NCBI GenBank assembly: GCA_000996025.1
Contig: LBYF01000014.1
Coordinates: 1 to 33,267, forward strand
DNA length: 33,267 bases
Reading direction: 5' to 3'
From: Parcubacteria group bacterium GW2011_GWA2_40_14
Lineage (GTDB): Bacteria; Patescibacteriota; Minisyncoccia; Phycocordibacterales; DATDWN01
Position numbers and translations under genes: made by a program. The notes under the pieces are model-generated. The model saw nothing but the letters and a program-made list of their open reading frames with translations, did no database searches and had not been told where the DNA came from. This document shows positions 24,181-31,178 of the stretch, piece after piece. Each line of letters opens with the position of its first letter. The stretch's first letter is position 1.

Positions 24181-24209
24181 AAAAACTTCCTGATATGGAA
24201 GTTTTTTTT
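24181..24209. terminator. Bidirectional intrinsic terminator
   Basis: AAAAACTTCC, loop TGATAT, GGAAGTTTTT with A and T runs on both sides; it ends both the surface-protein gene and the convergent tsaD gene, whose stop codon touches it. Confidence 0.85.
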
Positions 24210-25419
24210 AAGACAATCTTAGATTACCGTTTGCTATTATGTTTTGAGGTTTACTTAGAAGTTCTGGATAAAGCAAAATATTAATATAAGAGGCGCAAGC
24301 AATCATTAGAGCATTATCTCCTGTCATGGAGTGTGTTGGAATTTTTACTTCAAGGTTTGTATATTCAGTTTCAAATTTTCCAAATACCTCCCGCAGTTTT
24401 TTGTTTGCAATGACTCCACCAGCAATAATTAAAGTTTTTGCATTGACGTCTTCAAGAGTTTTCTTTGTTTTGTAGACTAAAACATCTACAACGGCATCTT
24501 CAAATTCCCTTGCAATATCAGTTTTTTGTTCCAGTGTAGGTTCTTCTCGTCCAAAAGTCTCTCGTAAATAATACAAAACGGAAGTTTTTAATCCAGCAAA
24601 TGAGAAGTCAAAGTCATTAGAGTGAATCATTGGTCGCGGAAATTTAGCGGTATGCAGTAAGTTTTCTTCTCGTGCCCTTTGGGCAAGTTTAGATATTTCC
24701 GGTCCGCCAGGGTAGGGAAGTCCAAGCATCCGAGCAACTTTGTCAAAAGCTTCGCCTACGGCATCATCTCTTGTTTCACCCAGTATTTTGTATTCTCCCC
24801 AATTTTTTACCTCAACTAATTCCGTATGCCCTCCAGAAATTAAAAGGGCAATTGCCGGAAACTGTATTTTGTTTTGCTTTTTTGGAAATTGGTTATTGGG
24901 ATTTATGATTTTATCTGTTCTGTTTAGTAAAACAGAACAGATGTGTCCCTCCATATGATTTACAGGCACCACAGGAATACCCCACAATTTTCCGAGAGCA
25001 GTAGCAAAGGAAATTCCTACCCACAGAGCGGGTGCAAGTCCCGGCCCAGATGTGACAGAAATAACATCTATATCTGGCTTTTGGATATTTTCCAAAACAT
25101 TTTTCAGTCCCTCGTATAAGTTTTCTTCTCTAACTAGTATTGTTTTGATTTCTTTCCATTTTTTTACACTATACGATATATCGTATAGTGTATGCATGTC
25201 TGCTTCCACCAAAGTTTTTTTTAAAAGCGTTGGTAGTTTTTTTGCATGTTCACGCTTTGCTATCATCGGGAAAACCCCGCCGAACTCTTTGTGTATATCA
25301 ATCTGCGAAAAGAGAGCGTTCCCAAGCACACTAAAAATAGGATTTTCCAAACCTCCTGTCGCTTCCACAATGCTGACCGCTGTCTCATCGCAAGATGTTT
25401 CTATACTTAAAATCCTCAT
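24208..25419 (-). CDS. tsaD: tRNA N6-adenosine threonylcarbamoyltransferase TsaD, with insertion
   Basis: TsaD transfers threonylcarbamoyl to A37 of ANN-decoding tRNAs with TsaB and TsaE. Family marks: ILSIETSCDETAVSIV at the start, metal-binding HMEGH (about residues 155-159), SGGHTELVEV, GEAFDKVARMLGLPYPGGP, DFSFAGLKTSV and IPTHSMTGDNALMIA. At 403 residues it is about 60 longer than usual. The extra part includes roughly residues 74-113, between VEAD and KPDIDVISVTSGPGLAPAL, and its first ten residues (HTLYDISYSV) are coded by a 28-bp perfect palindrome. A further expansion follows HICSVLL. A TGT-TAATGT extended -10 ends 6 bp before the ATG, implying leaderless mRNA. Confidence 0.95.
   Translation of the reverse strand: MRILSIETSCDETAVSIVEATGGLENPIFSVLGNALFSQIDIHKEFGGVFPMIAKREHAKKLPTLLKKTLVEADMHTLYDISYSVKKWKEIKTILVREENLYEGLKNVLENIQKPDIDVISVTSGPGLAPALWVGISFATALGKLWGIPVVPVNHMEGHICSVLLNRTDKIINPNNQFPKKQNKIQFPAIALLISGGHTELVEVKNWGEYKILGETRDDAVGEAFDKVARMLGLPYPGGPEISKLAQRAREENLLHTAKFPRPMIHSNDFDFSFAGLKTSVLYYLRETFGREEPTLEQKTDIAREFEDAVVDVLVYKTKKTLEDVNAKTLIIAGGVIANKKLREVFGKFETEYTNLEVKIPTHSMTGDNALMIACASYINILLYPELLSKPQNIIANGNLRLS
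25165..25192. repeat. 28-bp perfect palindrome inside tsaD
   Basis: TACACTATACGAT and its exact reverse complement around AT. It codes for part of an insertion in TsaD and shares the TACGAT/ATCGTA core with the palindrome at 25528-25553. Confidence 0.8.
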
Positions 25420-25468
25420 GCTTCCACATTAACAAAAATAATCACAATTCACCACCTTCCTATTTTTG

Positions 25469-25516
25469 TTCACATACACCTAACTGATGCTACAGCATCA
25501 GTTAGGTGTATGTGAA
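25469..25516. repeat. Perfect inverted repeat, 23-bp arms
   Basis: Arms 25469-25491 and 25494-25516 are exact reverse complements around AC (core CTAACTGATGCT). It lies between the tsaD start and the methyltransferase end, and could be a transcription terminator without a strong T tract, or a DNA element. Confidence 0.75.
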
Positions 25517-25527
25517 TTTTATAATTT

Positions 25528-25553
25528 ATCTCTTACGATACATCGTAAGAGAT
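25528..25553. repeat. Perfect inverted repeat, 12-bp arms
   Basis: ATCTCTTACGAT and its exact complement around AC. It is 11 bp from the 23-bp-arm repeat and has the same two-base AC loop; its core matches the palindrome inside tsaD. Confidence 0.75.
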
Positions 25554-25558
25554 GCACT

Positions 25559-26113
25559 TTATATAACATATACAATGAGCCATTTTCCTCTTCCATTAGA
25601 ATTATCTGGTAATGATATTATTTCTCTCGGTCTGCGGTTTTTATCCTCAAAATCACATGATAGAACTCTAGTACCAGGTCTACATTTTTTCTCCAAAATA
25701 GGCATAAGTTTTTCCACTGCTCGTGGATATAAATAAACAAATACATGTGTGGCATTTGAAACATTGGTTGTAAAAATATTTTCTCGGCGTATTTCGATGT
25801 TCTTGTTGTTTCTTGTATGAAATTTGGCCAGGAGATAGGGGACAAAGGCCATTTCAACCCCAACTGCTTTCAGTCTCGGATATTTTTTTGTAGCTTCTCT
25901 AAGTACGCGAGCGTCTCCACAACCGAGGTCGTACAGAATACTGTCGTTATCCAGTTTTAGATTTTCAATAATTTTTTGACAAATACTCTCCGGTATAGGT
26001 ACGAAAGGGGCATCTGTGGTAAAAATAGAAATGATTTGGGCAATATAAAAAAGTGCTATTACAAAAGTGACAAATAGACAAACTAACAAGACAAAAAAAT
26101 AAATAAAAGGCAT
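25559..26113 (-). CDS. Membrane-anchored class I SAM-dependent methyltransferase
   Basis: 184 residues with one N-terminal membrane segment (about 4-27), then a Rossmann methyltransferase domain: PFVPIPESICQKIIENL, motif I LYDLGCGDARVLREA (about 60-74), GVEMAFVPYLLAKF (motif II acidic E), and motif IV-like THVFVYLYPRAVEKLMP. The arrangement (membrane anchor, PFVP block, DLGCGDGR motif) resembles the FAM173/ATPSCKMT-type lysine methyltransferases, so a membrane-protein substrate is possible but not shown. It lies upstream of tsaD on the same strand, separated by two perfect inverted repeats. Confidence 0.8.
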   Translation of the reverse strand: MPFIYFFVLLVCLFVTFVIALFYIAQIISIFTTDAPFVPIPESICQKIIENLKLDNDSILYDLGCGDARVLREATKKYPRLKAVGVEMAFVPYLLAKFHTRNNKNIEIRRENIFTTNVSNATHVFVYLYPRAVEKLMPILEKKCRPGTRVLSCDFEDKNRRPREIISLPDNSNGRGKWLIVYVI

Positions 26114-26126
26114 ATATCTCCGGCTT

Positions 26127-26713
26127 GCACAAGGGAAAAAATCTAAAACAGTTTAGATTTTTTTCCTTGTGCGTTTATTTTACCAAATCCGAACCTGTTT
26201 CCAAAATCGGAGTAAATGATGTCGCACGCGCGAAGTGTTTGGTGATGTGGAGTTGAGCGGTACGTTCCACGACGAATTCCGTCACAACCCAGCGTCCACT
26301 ACACCAGACTGTCGGGTACGACAGTCTGCTTCCGTTCCCGCTGTTCTGTTTCCGCCCTCGCCTCGCCCCCGACCCCATACAAGTTTGTTTGGCGCGGATT
26401 GCATTTGGATTCGGTATGGCGGTGGCGAGTCTCGGGCAGGTTTCTCCTTTGAAGGGAGAAACTGACGGAATTCTAGTGCCAATTCAAATTCGGTGTCTCG
26501 GACATTCCTTTGGGCTAGTGGTAATATACACTTCTGTTTTTGTTTAACCACGCCCAAAACGGAACATGTCCGAGACGCTAAATCTTTTGTGTGCTTGCCC
26601 CAACCCCCTCCCATGCGCGCACACGGAATCCCGCCTAACGGCATGGGAGACTCCCTACCAGAGTGAGCCTTACGGCTCACATACACCATTTGAGCCGTTT
26701 GCCTACGGCAAAC
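26127..26713 (+). repeat. Structured element R1 (type B), upstream of the PemK-like gene
   Basis: Begins with a 21-bp-arm hairpin (26127-26172, one G-U pair, ACAG loop), then the TTTATTnTACCAA block shared by all copies. An enclosing stem pairs GAATTCCGTCA (26274-26284) with TGACGGAATTC (26463-26473). Inside are CAGACTGTCG with CGACAGTCTG (26305-26328), a CTCGCC-rich stem, and TTTCTCC with GGAGAAA (26441-26461). Downstream hairpins are GTCTCGGACAT with ATGTCCGAGAC (26495-26576), CTCCCATGC with GCATGGGAG (26608-26649), GTGAGCC with GGCTCAC (26663-26680) and GTTTGCC with GGCAAAC (26697-26713). No gene seen inside. Homologous to R4. Confidence 0.75.
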
Positions 26714-26755
26714 AAAAACATTGAAATTTTTTCCAAAATTTGAGAAGATTAAAAA

Positions 26756-27160
26756 ATGACTGATGACGACAAAGAATATGATGAGTGGAATAAATTGAAA
26801 AAAGAAATTCAATCTGGCACTGACGTGCCAGATTACTTCCCACAAGAAGGCGAAGTGTGGATGTCTTCACTTGGAAAAAATATTGGTTTTGAACAAAACG
26901 GAAGTGGTACTAATTTTTCAAGACCGATTCTTGTTGTTAAGAAATTTAACAATCATATGTTTTGGTGTGCTTCGCTTTCTACCAAACAAAAGAAATTTGA
27001 TTTTTATTATAATTTCACTGATCCAAATGGAGAAAAGGTTTCTGTCATTTTGGCTCAATTAAAATTGGTTAGCGTAAAAAGATTGAAAAGAAAGTTGTAT
27101 GATATTTCCAGCAGTGACCTTATAGAGATAAAAGGGAAATTAAGGAAGTTTTTAGAGTAA
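26756..27160 (+). CDS. PemK/MazF-like toxin-family protein
   Basis: A 134-residue protein with an acidic N-terminal helix (MTDDDKEYDEWNKLKKEI) and a PemK/MazF-like barrel: YFPQEGEVWMSSLGKNIGFE, then NFSRPILVVKKFNNHMFWCA and VSVILAQLKLVSVKRLKRKL, corresponding to the G-(D/E)-(V/I)-W, RP-(V/A)-(L/V)-(V/I) and (S)-x-(I/L)-x-(Q)-(I/L)-(R) blocks of the family, which are mRNA interferases. The usual antitoxin gene is not visible on either side; the upstream 600 bp is element R1. It may be an orphan toxin, a regulator, or be paired with a very small or RNA antitoxin. A strong terminator follows. Confidence 0.75.
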   Translation: MTDDDKEYDEWNKLKKEIQSGTDVPDYFPQEGEVWMSSLGKNIGFEQNGSGTNFSRPILVVKKFNNHMFWCASLSTKQKKFDFYYNFTDPNGEKVSVILAQLKLVSVKRLKRKLYDISSSDLIEIKGKLRKFLE

Positions 27161-27163
27161 ATC

Positions 27164-27189
27164 GAAACCCCGCATCTCTGCGGGGTTTC
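27164..27189 (+). terminator. Hairpin terminator after the PemK-like gene
   Basis: GAAACCCCGC, loop ATCTCT, GCGGGGTTTC immediately after the stop codon; the T run is short, so efficiency is uncertain. Confidence 0.65.
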
Positions 27190-27256
27190 TCGGAGCCTTT
27201 CGGCACTTTGTATCATTAGTATAGCAAGTGGTATATGAATGTCAAATGAATTGGAC

Positions 27257-27284
27257 TTGCTTTTTTATATGGATATGGTACAAT
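27257..27284 (+). promoter_or_regulatory. Promoter upstream of element R2 and serS
   Basis: TTGCTT, 16-bp spacer and extended -10 TGG-TACAAT (27276-27284). The predicted start near 27291 would give a transcript that passes the small TTG frame, a GC-rich hairpin and all of R2 before serS. Confidence 0.5.
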
Positions 27285-27335
27285 CCAAACAGATTTCTCA
27301 ACCCGCAAACCTTAATTTAAGAGGAGAAAAGTACC

Positions 27336-27497
27336 TTGAAACACAACAAGTTTCTGAGTTTTGTAACGATTCTTTGCGTTTTGAGCCTCTGTAAAATTGA
27401 GGTTACAAACAGCGTGGGCGTGCCTTCGGCACGCCCACTCCTTGGTTGGTTCTCAACCGCTAAGTTCCATTTTGGTGTATTTATTGTACCAAGTTAG
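27336..27497 (+). CDS. Possible short TTG-start peptide (53 aa)
   Basis: A TTG at 27336 follows AAGAGGAGAAAAG, a good ribosome-binding site, and opens a 53-codon frame whose first 18 residues look like a signal or membrane peptide (KHNKFLSFVTILCVLSLC). The frame runs through a very stable 11-bp hairpin (27414-27438) and ends in the start of R2. It may be a leader peptide of the serS transcript, or not translated. The remainder has no recognisable domain. Confidence 0.3.
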   Translation: MKHNKFLSFVTILCVLSLCKIEVTNSVGVPSARPLLGWFSTAKFHFGVFIVPS

Positions 27498-27843
27498 AAC
27501 CTATTTTCAAAACAAAGTGAGGTAATGAATGTGGCACGCTCCGAGAAAGTGGTAATGTGAAATGTAATCGTACGCTTCACGAAAGCCCCGCCACCGCCTC
27601 GCTTCTCTCGGCAACCCCCAAAAGAAAAAATGTCTCTTGCTCTTTTGTTTTTCGCGGGATGGATTTTTTCTAAAATGGAAAGGACATTTTTCTTTTTGGG
27701 GTTCTGCCCTCCAAGTATTCGGGCAGTGTGGCGGGGCTTCAATTCGGACTCGGTTTTGGAAAATTTGTGGTATGAATACGCCAGAAGAAATCCTTGTTGG
27801 GTTTCTAAAAATTGTTCATTTACAACCTAAAAAGGAGGCAGTT
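27475..27843 (+). repeat. Structured element R2 (type A), upstream of serS
   Basis: Shares the TTTATTGTACCAAG block and the next ~100 bp with R1, R3 and R4, then differs. The enclosing stem is AAGCCCCGCCAC (27583-27594) with GTGGCGGGGCTT (27728-27739). Inside, 27613-27634 pairs with 27683-27703 as a long AT-rich stem (CCCC-A-rich with T-rich-GGGG), and CTGCCC pairs with GGGCAG (27704-27726). After the stems comes a ~70-bp leader (27772-27840) identical to that before the AlaRS-like gene, ending in AAAAAGGAGG. About 370 bp are roughly 90% identical to inverted copy R3. Confidence 0.8.
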
Positions 27844-29133
27844 ATGCTAGATATCCGATTCATTCTCGACAACGTCGACCTGGTCAGGCAGAACACGCAA
27901 GATCGTAATGCCAACGCCGACGTCGACAAGACGGTTGCCCTGTATGGGCAGCTGAAGCAGAAGAGGCAGAGCCTCGAAGAAGCGCAGCACCGATCCAACC
28001 AGATCTCCGGACAATTCAAAGGCGCTGATGAAGCGACCCGCGAGCAGCTCAAGATCGAGGTTGCTGGTCTCAAGCAGACCATGACAACGCTCAAGGAAGA
28101 GATCGCTATCGTCGAAAAGGAGTACACCGAAGAAGTGCTCAAGATTCCCAATCTTGTCGCTCCCGACGTTCCTTCTGGCAAAGATGAGCACGGCAACGTG
28201 CCCATCAAGCATGTTGGCGAGCCCACCAAGTTCGGCTTCAAGCCACTCGATCATGTCGAGCTCGGCAAGAAGTTGGACATCTTGGACTTTGAGGCGGCGG
28301 CGAAAGTCACCGGCTCGAAGTTCTACTTCCTGAAGAACGAAGCCGTTCTTCTCGAACTCGGCCTCATCCGTTTCGCGCTGGACTTGGCGATCAAGCATGG
28401 CTTTACGCCGGTGACAACGCCGGAACTTGCTCGTGACGAGATCATCACGGCTTCTGGATTCTCTCCGCGAGGACCCGAAAGCCAAATCTACTCCCTTACA
28501 GAAGGAGGCCTGAGTCTTATCGGCACCGCCGAAATCACTATCGGTGGCTATCTATCCAAAACGGTAATTCCGGAGGAAGATCTCCCGATCAAGATCTCCG
28601 GCGTCAGCCATTGCTTCAGAACCGAAGCTGGGAGCGGCGGTCGTGAGAGCAAGGGACTTTACCGAGTACATCAGTTCAGCAAAGTCGAACTCTACCAATT
28701 CGTTCATCCCGACAAGAGCGCAGCTGCTCACGAAGAGATGCTCGCGATTGAGGAAGAGTTTTACCAAGCCCTGAAGCTTCCTTATCGTGTCTTGCTCATG
28801 TGCAAGGGCGATCTGGGAACCCCTGCCTACCGGAAGTACGACATCGAAGCGTGGATGCCTTTTGTCGGCGAAGGTGGTGGATATGGTGAGGTGACGTCCG
28901 CGTCAAACTGCACCGACTTCCAAGCGCGACGCTTGAACACCAAGTTCAAAAATAGCGCTTCTGGCAAGACTGACTTCGTCCACACCCTCAACGGCACAGC
29001 TGTTGCTGTTACTCGAACGATGCTCGCCATCATCGAGAACAATCAGCAGGCCGACGGGACTGTGCTTATTCCCGAAGTTCTGCATCCCTACATTGGGTTG
29101 CAGTCAATCAAACCGAAACGTAGGAAGTTCTAA
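27844..29133 (+). CDS. serS: Seryl-tRNA synthetase
   Basis: A 429-residue class II synthetase. The N-terminal tRNA-binding coiled coil covers about residues 28-105. Motif 2 is FRTEAGSGG (about 257-265) followed by GLYRVHQFSKVE, motif 3 is TLNGTAVAVTRT (about 379-390), and the serine-pocket segment LIGTAEITIGGYL and SNCTDFQARRLN are present, so it looks active. The ATG at 27844 follows AAAAAGGAGG by 6 bp. An in-frame ATG at 27772 would add 24 residues (MNTPEEILV...) coded by the shared leader; because the same leader is out of frame before the AlaRS-like gene, I regard it as non-coding. The gene is markedly GC-richer than genes left of 26 kb. Whether it is the cell's only SerRS cannot be seen here. 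Confidence 0.95.
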   Translation: MLDIRFILDNVDLVRQNTQDRNANADVDKTVALYGQLKQKRQSLEEAQHRSNQISGQFKGADEATREQLKIEVAGLKQTMTTLKEEIAIVEKEYTEEVLKIPNLVAPDVPSGKDEHGNVPIKHVGEPTKFGFKPLDHVELGKKLDILDFEAAAKVTGSKFYFLKNEAVLLELGLIRFALDLAIKHGFTPVTTPELARDEIITASGFSPRGPESQIYSLTEGGLSLIGTAEITIGGYLSKTVIPEEDLPIKISGVSHCFRTEAGSGGRESKGLYRVHQFSKVELYQFVHPDKSAAAHEEMLAIEEEFYQALKLPYRVLLMCKGDLGTPAYRKYDIEAWMPFVGEGGGYGEVTSASNCTDFQARRLNTKFKNSASGKTDFVHTLNGTAVAVTRTMLAIIENNQQADGTVLIPEVLHPYIGLQSIKPKRRKF

Positions 29134-29171
29134 CAATTCCAACGTAAACTCTCAAACAAAGGAGGTGCAAC

Positions 29172-30431
29172 ATGGACAAGGCAAACTTGCTCGTCTACTC
29201 GTCTGGAGCGCCCAAAATCGACGACACCGAATTCGAGGTCGTCGAACGCAAGGGCATCGGCCATCCGGACACGCTCTGCGACACAATCGCCGAGAAGGTG
29301 TCCCAAGCATACTCGCAGTACTGCTTGAAACGCTACAGCATCATCTTGCGACACATGGTCGACAAGATCGCTCTGTCTGGCGGCTCTGCAAAGGTCAAAT
29401 TCGGTAGTGGTGAAATGCAGAAGCCCGTCAGGCTTTATCTCAACTGTCGGTTCACCCGAACTTGGCAGCAGGAGACCATCCCTTATCTTGAGATCGTCAA
29501 GGATACGGTCTACAAGCACCTTGGAGATGTTCTGCCACTTCTCGATTTGGACCAGTGGCTCATGATCGTGGATAACACGCACTTCGCACCCGGCCCTGGT
29601 GTCGTGTACGAAGCTGATGGATCGACACAGAATGAACGCCAGTTCTTCTTCGAGATCCCGCAAAAAGAGTTTGCGGTTTTCCATGACAACAGCCTGCGCT
29701 CGAACGATACCTCGACGGCAGTAGCGTACAGTCCGCTCAGTGCCACCGAGAAGATCGTGATGCTCGTTGAGACCACGCTGAATGGGAAGGAGTTCAAAAA
29801 ACTCTATCCCTATGTCGGCATGGATATCAAAGTGATGGCCAGACGCATGAAAAAGCGAATGGACATCACTGTTTGCATTCCGTTTATCGCTGCCCACACC
29901 CCGAGTAAGGACTTCTACTTCGAGAAGCTGAAGTTCCTGGAGGGCATCATCAAGCAATTGGTGGTGTCTCAGTTCGGACAGTTCGATGTTACGGTTTCGC
30001 TCAATACAAGGGACAATCCGACCAAATCGGATTATTACCTCACACTGAGCGGAAGCGCTATCGAAAGCGGCGACGAGGGTGTTGTCGGACGAGGTAACAG
30101 ATACAACGGGGTCATCCCGTTCACTCGACACATGAGCATGGAAGCTTGCTGCGGCAAGAATCCTGTCTACCATGTAGGCAAGCTCTATACCGCTATCTGT
30201 TCTCTCATTTCCGAGGAGATTCATCATCTCGTAGGACTTGAGACATATGTGTACCTGACGTCTCAGATGGGCAGGAGCCTGTCAGACCCATGGTCCGCAT
30301 GTGTAGAGATCTGTGGTGGAAACGCAACACCTGTACAACGTCAGATGATCGAAGAAATCATTGAATGTAATCTTGCCAACGCCAATGAAACCACCCAAAA
30401 AATCGTGAGGGGTGAACTGAACCTTTTCTGA
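29172..30431 (+). CDS. metK: S-adenosylmethionine synthetase, archaeal type
   Basis: A 419-residue enzyme of the archaeal MAT family (AdoMet_Synthase), unrelated in simple alignment to ordinary bacterial MetK, making S-adenosylmethionine from methionine and ATP. Marks: VERKGIGHPDTLCDTIAEK (GHPD at residues 30-33), HFAPGPGVVYEADGS, YSPLSATEKIVMLVE, VGMDIKVMARR and SGDEGVVGRGNRYNGVI. Length fits the archaeal type. A near-perfect Shine-Dalgarno (AAAGGAGGTG) lies 5 bp before the ATG. It follows serS by 38 bp and shares its high GC, so the two form an operon closed by a strong terminator. The long antisense frame at 29130-30227 is a GC-driven shadow. An archaeal or related bacterial donor is plausible. 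Confidence 0.93.
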   Translation: MDKANLLVYSSGAPKIDDTEFEVVERKGIGHPDTLCDTIAEKVSQAYSQYCLKRYSIILRHMVDKIALSGGSAKVKFGSGEMQKPVRLYLNCRFTRTWQQETIPYLEIVKDTVYKHLGDVLPLLDLDQWLMIVDNTHFAPGPGVVYEADGSTQNERQFFFEIPQKEFAVFHDNSLRSNDTSTAVAYSPLSATEKIVMLVETTLNGKEFKKLYPYVGMDIKVMARRMKKRMDITVCIPFIAAHTPSKDFYFEKLKFLEGIIKQLVVSQFGQFDVTVSLNTRDNPTKSDYYLTLSGSAIESGDEGVVGRGNRYNGVIPFTRHMSMEACCGKNPVYHVGKLYTAICSLISEEIHHLVGLETYVYLTSQMGRSLSDPWSACVEICGGNATPVQRQMIEEIIECNLANANETTQKIVRGELNLF

Positions 30432-30447
30432 AGAGAGAAGGTTCTCA

Positions 30448-30480
30448 GTACCCATGTCGCAAAGGCATGGGTACTTTTTT
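30448..30480 (+). terminator. Intrinsic terminator of the serS-metK operon
   Basis: GTACCCATG, loop, CATGGGTAC, then six T. It separates the convergent halves of the R2-R3 island. Confidence 0.9.
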
Positions 30481-30482
30481 AT

Positions 30483-31178
30483 TTATAGATCAAATGATTC
30501 TTCGGGACTAACTTCTTTTTTTGTTCCATTAGAAAAATAAATAACACAAGGCTTAGTACCAACGCATAATGCAACCCCACTTTCTATAACTAAACCGGTT
30601 TCTTCTGGTAGACAAACAATCGGCAAATTATGATCACTTACCCATGCTTTGAATCGGTCATTTTGTTCATCTTTAAAATGACAAGCTACTGAAAAGTTAT
30701 TAAGAAGATTGAATCCTGATACGTCTTGTAAACCTATCTTGTTTTCATCATCATGAGTATCAATTCTTTTTCCCATTATGATTGCACCGGCACTACCTCC
30801 ATATACTTGTCCGCCAGCTTCAATATATTGTATTAAAACATCGGCAAATCCAGATTCCCGAATCTCCTGAATAAGGCTCCATGTGTTACCTCCACCAATA
30901 TATATCCCATCAAACTCTTTGATGACTTCGAGATTATATTTTGATGGATCATCTACTGTTTCAAATTGAACATCAGTCCTCTCATGAAGTTCTGTAATGT
31001 TTTTCATCCACAAATGTGCTGTGGAATAAAGTTTGTGCCCACGAAGGGCAATAGGTATGTATAAAAAGCGTCCATTTTTGGGCAATGTATCAAAAAAAAA
31101 TTTGTCGAGGGGGAATGATTGCTTTTCATTACCACCCCCCGACAAATATATTCTGTTGTTCTCCTTTAGGTTTTGCAT
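30483..31178 (-). CDS. Peptidase E-like protein (peptidase family S51)
   Basis: A 231-residue protein with the S51/peptidase E pattern: YLSGGGNEKQ at the start, IYIGGGNTWSLI (about residues 92-103), the nucleophile serine S129 in YGGSAGAIIMG, and LPEETGLVIESG near 195-206. Peptidase E cleaves Asp-X dipeptides; related cyanophycinases cleave Asp-Arg units. Its base composition is AT-rich like the main genome, unlike the adjoining AlaRS-like gene. The ATG (31178) overlaps the end of the AlaRS-like gene by 13 bp, so translation is probably coupled. It is convergent with metK. Confidence 0.85.
   Translation of the reverse strand: MQNLKENNRIYLSGGGNEKQSFPLDKFFFDTLPKNGRFLYIPIALRGHKLYSTAHLWMKNITELHERTDVQFETVDDPSKYNLEVIKEFDGIYIGGGNTWSLIQEIRESGFADVLIQYIEAGGQVYGGSAGAIIMGKRIDTHDDENKIGLQDVSGFNLLNNFSVACHFKDEQNDRFKAWVSDHNLPIVCLPEETGLVIESGVALCVGTKPCVIYFSNGTKKEVSPEESFDL

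Noticed and set aside
27475-27843. T-box riboswitch in front of serS
   Set aside because: Leaders of aminoacyl-tRNA synthetase genes suggested it, but I find no T-box consensus (AGGGTGGnACCGCG) and no specifier-loop layout, and the same element family precedes a PemK-like gene.
29130-30227. 365-codon frame on the minus strand opposite metK
   Set aside because: It is antisense to a well-conserved gene in GC-rich sequence, has no recognisable motif and no ribosome-binding site.
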